Shown here piece after piece: positions 61,273 to 64,000 of a DNA stretch of 64,000 nucleotides. The stretch is from Sphingopyxis sp. PAMC25046. Its GTDB lineage: Bacteria > Pseudomonadota > Alphaproteobacteria > Sphingomonadales > Sphingomonadaceae. Location of the stretch: NCBI RefSeq assembly GCF_004795895.1, contig NZ_CP039250.1, positions 2,852,001 through 2,916,000 on the forward strand. The letters are read 5' to 3'. Position numbers and translations under genes: made by a program. Positions within the stretch are counted from its first letter, which is position 1, and every line of letters starts with the position of its first letter. The notes beneath the pieces are model-generated. The model searched no databases. It was given only the letters and a program-made list of their open reading frames with translations, and was not told where the DNA came from.

Positions 61273-63774
61273 GTGCTCCCCCTCGCCTCCCTCTGGCGGA
61301 TTGCGCGGCGCGACCTTGCGACGCGCATCCGGGGCCTGCGCCTGCTCGCGGTCTGCCTGTTCCTCGGCGTCGCGACGCTAGCGGCGATCGGTAGCTTGAC
61401 GCGCGGCATCACCTCCGAACTCGAGGTGCGAGGGCAGACGATCCTCGGCGGCGATATCGAATTCAGCCTGCCGCAACGCGAAGCGAGCGCCGAAGAAATG
61501 GCGGGCTTCCGCCGCGCCGGCACGCCGTCGTCGACGATCAGGTTGCGCGCGATGGCGAACGATCCCGACGGCGAGGCCTTGCTCTCCGAGCTGAAGGCGG
61601 TCGACGGCGCCTATCCGCTCTATGGCACGATGCGACTGGAGAGCGGCGCGCGCAACGGTCCGCCGCCATCGGGCGCAATCTGGATCGGCAAGGACCTCGC
61701 CACGCGGCTCGAGCTCGATGTGGGCGAGCGCGTAAAGTTTGGCGAAAAAGCGTTCCTTATCGACGGCATCATCGCCGAGGAGCCCGACCGGCTGGGTGAG
61801 GGCTTCACGCTGGGTCCAGTCGCGATCATCGGCCTCGCCGACCTGCCCACGACGCAGCTGATCCAGCCGGGCAGCCTCTATGAAAGCAAATATCGCATCC
61901 GCTTGGCCGAAAGCGCGAACCCCGAAGCCGTCGGCAAGGCGCTGACTGCCGAGTTTCCCGACGCGGGCTGGGACATCACCGACAGCAGCAACGGCGCACC
62001 CGGAACGCGGCGCTTCATCGAACGCATGGGACAATTCCTGTCGCTCGTCGGGCTGGCAGCACTGGTGATCGCCGGGATCGGCGTCGGCAATGGCGTGGCG
62101 AGTTACCTTGCGGGCAAGCGCCCCGGCCTTGCGACGCTGAAAGTGCTCGGCGCCGACAGCGGCACCGTCGCGCGCATCTATGGGTTGCAGATTCTGGCGG
62201 TTGCGGCGGTGTCGATTATCGCCGGGCTGATCGTGGGAGCGCTCGCCCCCGCGATCATAGGCTGGATCGCGGGCGATGTGCTGCCGGTCAAACCCGGCAT
62301 CGCCATCTATCCGCTGCCGCTCGCCGTCAGCGCCGCCTACGGCCTGCTCATAGCGATCGCCTTCGCGCTGCCCCCGCTTGCGGCGACGCGCCATGTCCCC
62401 GCCGCAGGCCTCTACCGCGCGACGGTCAGCGGCGCGGCGCGGATTGACCGGCGCACCGTCATCGCGGTTGCCGCCGCGCTCGCCGCGATCATCGCGCTCG
62501 CCGTCGGCACGGCGCGCGAGCCGCTGTTCGCGCTCGGCTTTATCGGCGCGGCGATCGGGCTGCTCCTGATCCTCGTCGCGCTCGGCTGGCTCGTGCGCCG
62601 CACCGCGAGCCGCCTGCCGCGCCCCCGGCGCCCGCTGTTCCGCCTCGCGCTCGCGAACCTGCACCGCCCCGGCGCCGCGACGGGTGCGCTCGTCGTTGCG
62701 CTCGGGCTCGGCCTCACGCTGTTCGTCACGCTCGCGGCGATCCAGACGAGCATCACCGCCGAAATCCGCTCGACCGTTCCGCAGCGCGCGCCGAGCTTCT
62801 TCGTGCTCGACGTGCCGCGCGTCGACGCCGCACGCTTTCGCACGCTCGTGACCGGCGCAGACGCCAAGGCAGAAATCAACATGATCCCCGCGCTGCGCGG
62901 CAGCATCACCGAATTTCGCGGCCAGCGCGTCGATGAACTCGCCGAACTGCCCGAAGGCGCATGGGTGCTGCGCGGCGACCGCGGGCTGACATATAGTCCC
63001 GTCCTGCCGAACGGCAGCGAACTGGTCGGCGGCGCATGGTGGGCGGCCGATTACCGGGGACCGCCGCTGGTCAGCGTCGAGCAGGAGGTCGCGACCTCGC
63101 TCGGGCTGGGGCTTGGCGACACGCTCTCGGTCAATGTGCTGGGGGTCGAGGTGCAGGCGAAGGTCGCCTCCTTCCGCACAGTCAACTGGGACAATTTCGG
63201 GCTCAACTATGTGCTCGTCTTCTCGCCCGGCACCTTCGACGCGGCGCCGCATAATATGGTCGCAACGGTCGCGGTGGGGCCCGAAGCCGAAACCGCCCTG
63301 TCGCGCAGCATCCCGCGCACCTTTCCTTCCGCCTCGCTGATCGCGGTACGCGATGTCGTGAGCCAGGTCACCACCCTGCTCACCCAGATGAGCCAGGCGA
63401 TCGCCGCCGCCGCGAGCATCGCGATCTTCGCGGGCATCGCGGTGCTGATCGGCGCAATCGCCGCGAGCCGCGAGCGGCGCGTCTATGACAGCGTGATCTT
63501 GAAGCTGCTCGGTGCAACGCGCGGCCAGATTTTGGGCGCGCAGGGCATGGAATATGCGGTGCTCGCGGGCATTCTCGCCGTGCTCGCACTCGGACTCGGC
63601 CTCGCGGGCGCCTGGTATGTCGTGACGCAGCTGTTCGAATTCGACTTCGCGCCTGACCCGCTGGTCGTCGGACTGACCTTGCTTGGCGGCGCGGGCCTGT
63701 CCTTCCTGATCGGCATCGCGGGAAGCTGGCCGTTGCTCTCGGCCAAGCCCGCGCAGGCGCTGCGCAGCCTCTAG
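61273..63774 (+). CDS. ybbP: FtsX-like ABC transporter permease (YbbP-like)
   Basis: An 833-residue inner-membrane protein. TM1 is near residues 20-40 (LLAVCLFLGVATLAAIGSLT), followed by a large periplasmic region. Then comes an FtsX block of three helices (about 245-375), a second set (about 390-460), another periplasmic region and a last FtsX block (about 700-825). This doubled layout is the YbbP type. The GTG start directly follows the ATPase stop. With YbbA and TesA it may move or process lipids in the envelope; that role is inference. Confidence 0.9.
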   Translation: MLPLASLWRIARRDLATRIRGLRLLAVCLFLGVATLAAIGSLTRGITSELEVRGQTILGGDIEFSLPQREASAEEMAGFRRAGTPSSTIRLRAMANDPDGEALLSELKAVDGAYPLYGTMRLESGARNGPPPSGAIWIGKDLATRLELDVGERVKFGEKAFLIDGIIAEEPDRLGEGFTLGPVAIIGLADLPTTQLIQPGSLYESKYRIRLAESANPEAVGKALTAEFPDAGWDITDSSNGAPGTRRFIERMGQFLSLVGLAALVIAGIGVGNGVASYLAGKRPGLATLKVLGADSGTVARIYGLQILAVAAVSIIAGLIVGALAPAIIGWIAGDVLPVKPGIAIYPLPLAVSAAYGLLIAIAFALPPLAATRHVPAAGLYRATVSGAARIDRRTVIAVAAALAAIIALAVGTAREPLFALGFIGAAIGLLLILVALGWLVRRTASRLPRPRRPLFRLALANLHRPGAATGALVVALGLGLTLFVTLAAIQTSITAEIRSTVPQRAPSFFVLDVPRVDAARFRTLVTGADAKAEINMIPALRGSITEFRGQRVDELAELPEGAWVLRGDRGLTYSPVLPNGSELVGGAWWAADYRGPPLVSVEQEVATSLGLGLGDTLSVNVLGVEVQAKVASFRTVNWDNFGLNYVLVFSPGTFDAAPHNMVATVAVGPEAETALSRSIPRTFPSASLIAVRDVVSQVTTLLTQMSQAIAAAASIAIFAGIAVLIGAIAASRERRVYDSVILKLLGATRGQILGAQGMEYAVLAGILAVLALGLGLAGAWYVVTQLFEFDFAPDPLVVGLTLLGGAGLSFLIGIAGSWPLLSAKPAQALRSL

Positions 63775-64000
63775 TGCAAGAGGCGCACCACCGCCGACAC
63801 AGCCGCGACGCCGAGCACGACCGCGACCATCGCCTGCCAGATATGCGGCGGCACGCGGCCGAAATGGCCTGCTCCGACATGGTTGCCGAGCCACATCGGC
63901 ACGAACAGCAGCACCGCCATCAGGAACAGCCGCCAGGTCGCGATGCCGAGCCACAGCGACGCGAGCGTCCCGGCGATCGCGGTCATGAAAAAGATCATCA
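63771..64000 (-). CDS. Sulfite exporter TauE/SafE family protein (start outside window)
   Basis: The last about 76 residues of a TauE/SafE-type membrane protein, read from the right edge (MIFFMTAIAGTLASLWLGIA, then PMWLGNHVGAGHFGRVPPHI). The segment PMWLGNHVG resembles the PG..LG..(G/A) element of the second half of TauE proteins, and a last helix (MVAVVLGVAAVSAVVRLL) ends it. The frame is open to the edge, so the start lies outside. Its stop overlaps the permease stop in CTAG. The substrate is an organosulfonate-type anion or sulfite by family only. Confidence 0.75.
   Translation of the reverse strand, partial: MIFFMTAIAGTLASLWLGIATWRLFLMAVLLFVPMWLGNHVGAGHFGRVPPHIWQAMVAVVLGVAAVSAVVRLLH

Noticed and set aside
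61378..63954. Long open frame on - strand opposite the FtsX-like permease (858 codons)
   Set aside because: Shadow; composition is Arg/Ala/Asp-rich without domain, and it would overlap the TauE gene.

Overview
The window is a gene-dense, high-G+C bacterial chromosome segment. Gene content and local orders such as hrcA-grpE, hisG-hisD-nusB-thiL-hppA, fmt-truA next to recR and def, RcdA/DksA homologues, a UrcA-family protein and a short-form HisG point to an alphaproteobacterium of the order Sphingomonadales, probably Sphingopyxis-like. That placement is inferred from protein character; there is no rRNA here. I see no tRNA, rRNA, prophage, IS element or CRISPR array.

Layout. 1-5.9 kb: end of a DedA protein, an unknown exported protein, xerC, hemW, a DUF2239 gene and rdgB-rph. 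5.9-12.8 kb: hrcA-grpE, def, recR, fmt-truA, carD, an SDR and an AT-richer orphan. 12.9-18.7 kb: hppA and a leftward hisG-hisD-nusB-thiL block. 18.7-22 kb: DUF2332, an RcdA homologue, two divergent DUF465 genes, a PilZ protein and dksA. 22-24.5 kb: a very Ser-rich exported protein with a PEP-CTERM-like tail, then a decaying arsR-AHSA1 pair. 24.5-31.1 kb: serS, surE, a K+ channel, DUF423, rimO, DUF4403. 31.1-33.4 kb: a Pit phosphate transporter and a NUDIX-DUF47 fusion behind two PHO-box-like sites. 33.4-44.9 kb: a Baeyer-Villiger-type monooxygenase, stress-type SDR/DUF3008, a DUF3298-like lipoprotein, an M17 peptidase with an NlpC/P60 protein, argC, a sorbosone dehydrogenase-like protein, dnaN and lysR. 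45-49 kb: urcA, then an operon gbsR/marR-DUF4166-DCC-(dehydrogenase+DUF4166). 49-57.3 kb: prolyl oligopeptidase with free-Met-sulfoxide reductase, two surface proteins, a gamma-glutamyltransferase-like protein, a second PilZ protein and an hxlR/SDR divergent pair. 57.3-64 kb: rlmN, a small beta-barrel protein, ynfA, tesA divergent from an ABC ATPase-permease pair, and the end of a TauE/SafE gene.

Most of the window is housekeeping. The points that stand out are: (1) the in-frame fusion of a NUDIX hydrolase to the DUF47 Pit-accessory protein, with a good internal ribosome site and two PHO-box-like sites 33 bp apart; (2) the four-gene DUF4166 operon, whose promoter fits a leaderless mRNA and carries a palindrome over its start codon; (3) the arsR-AHSA1 pair, where the regulator has no ATG/GTG/TTG start and the partner is frameshifted; (4) three families of dispersed intergenic inverted repeats.
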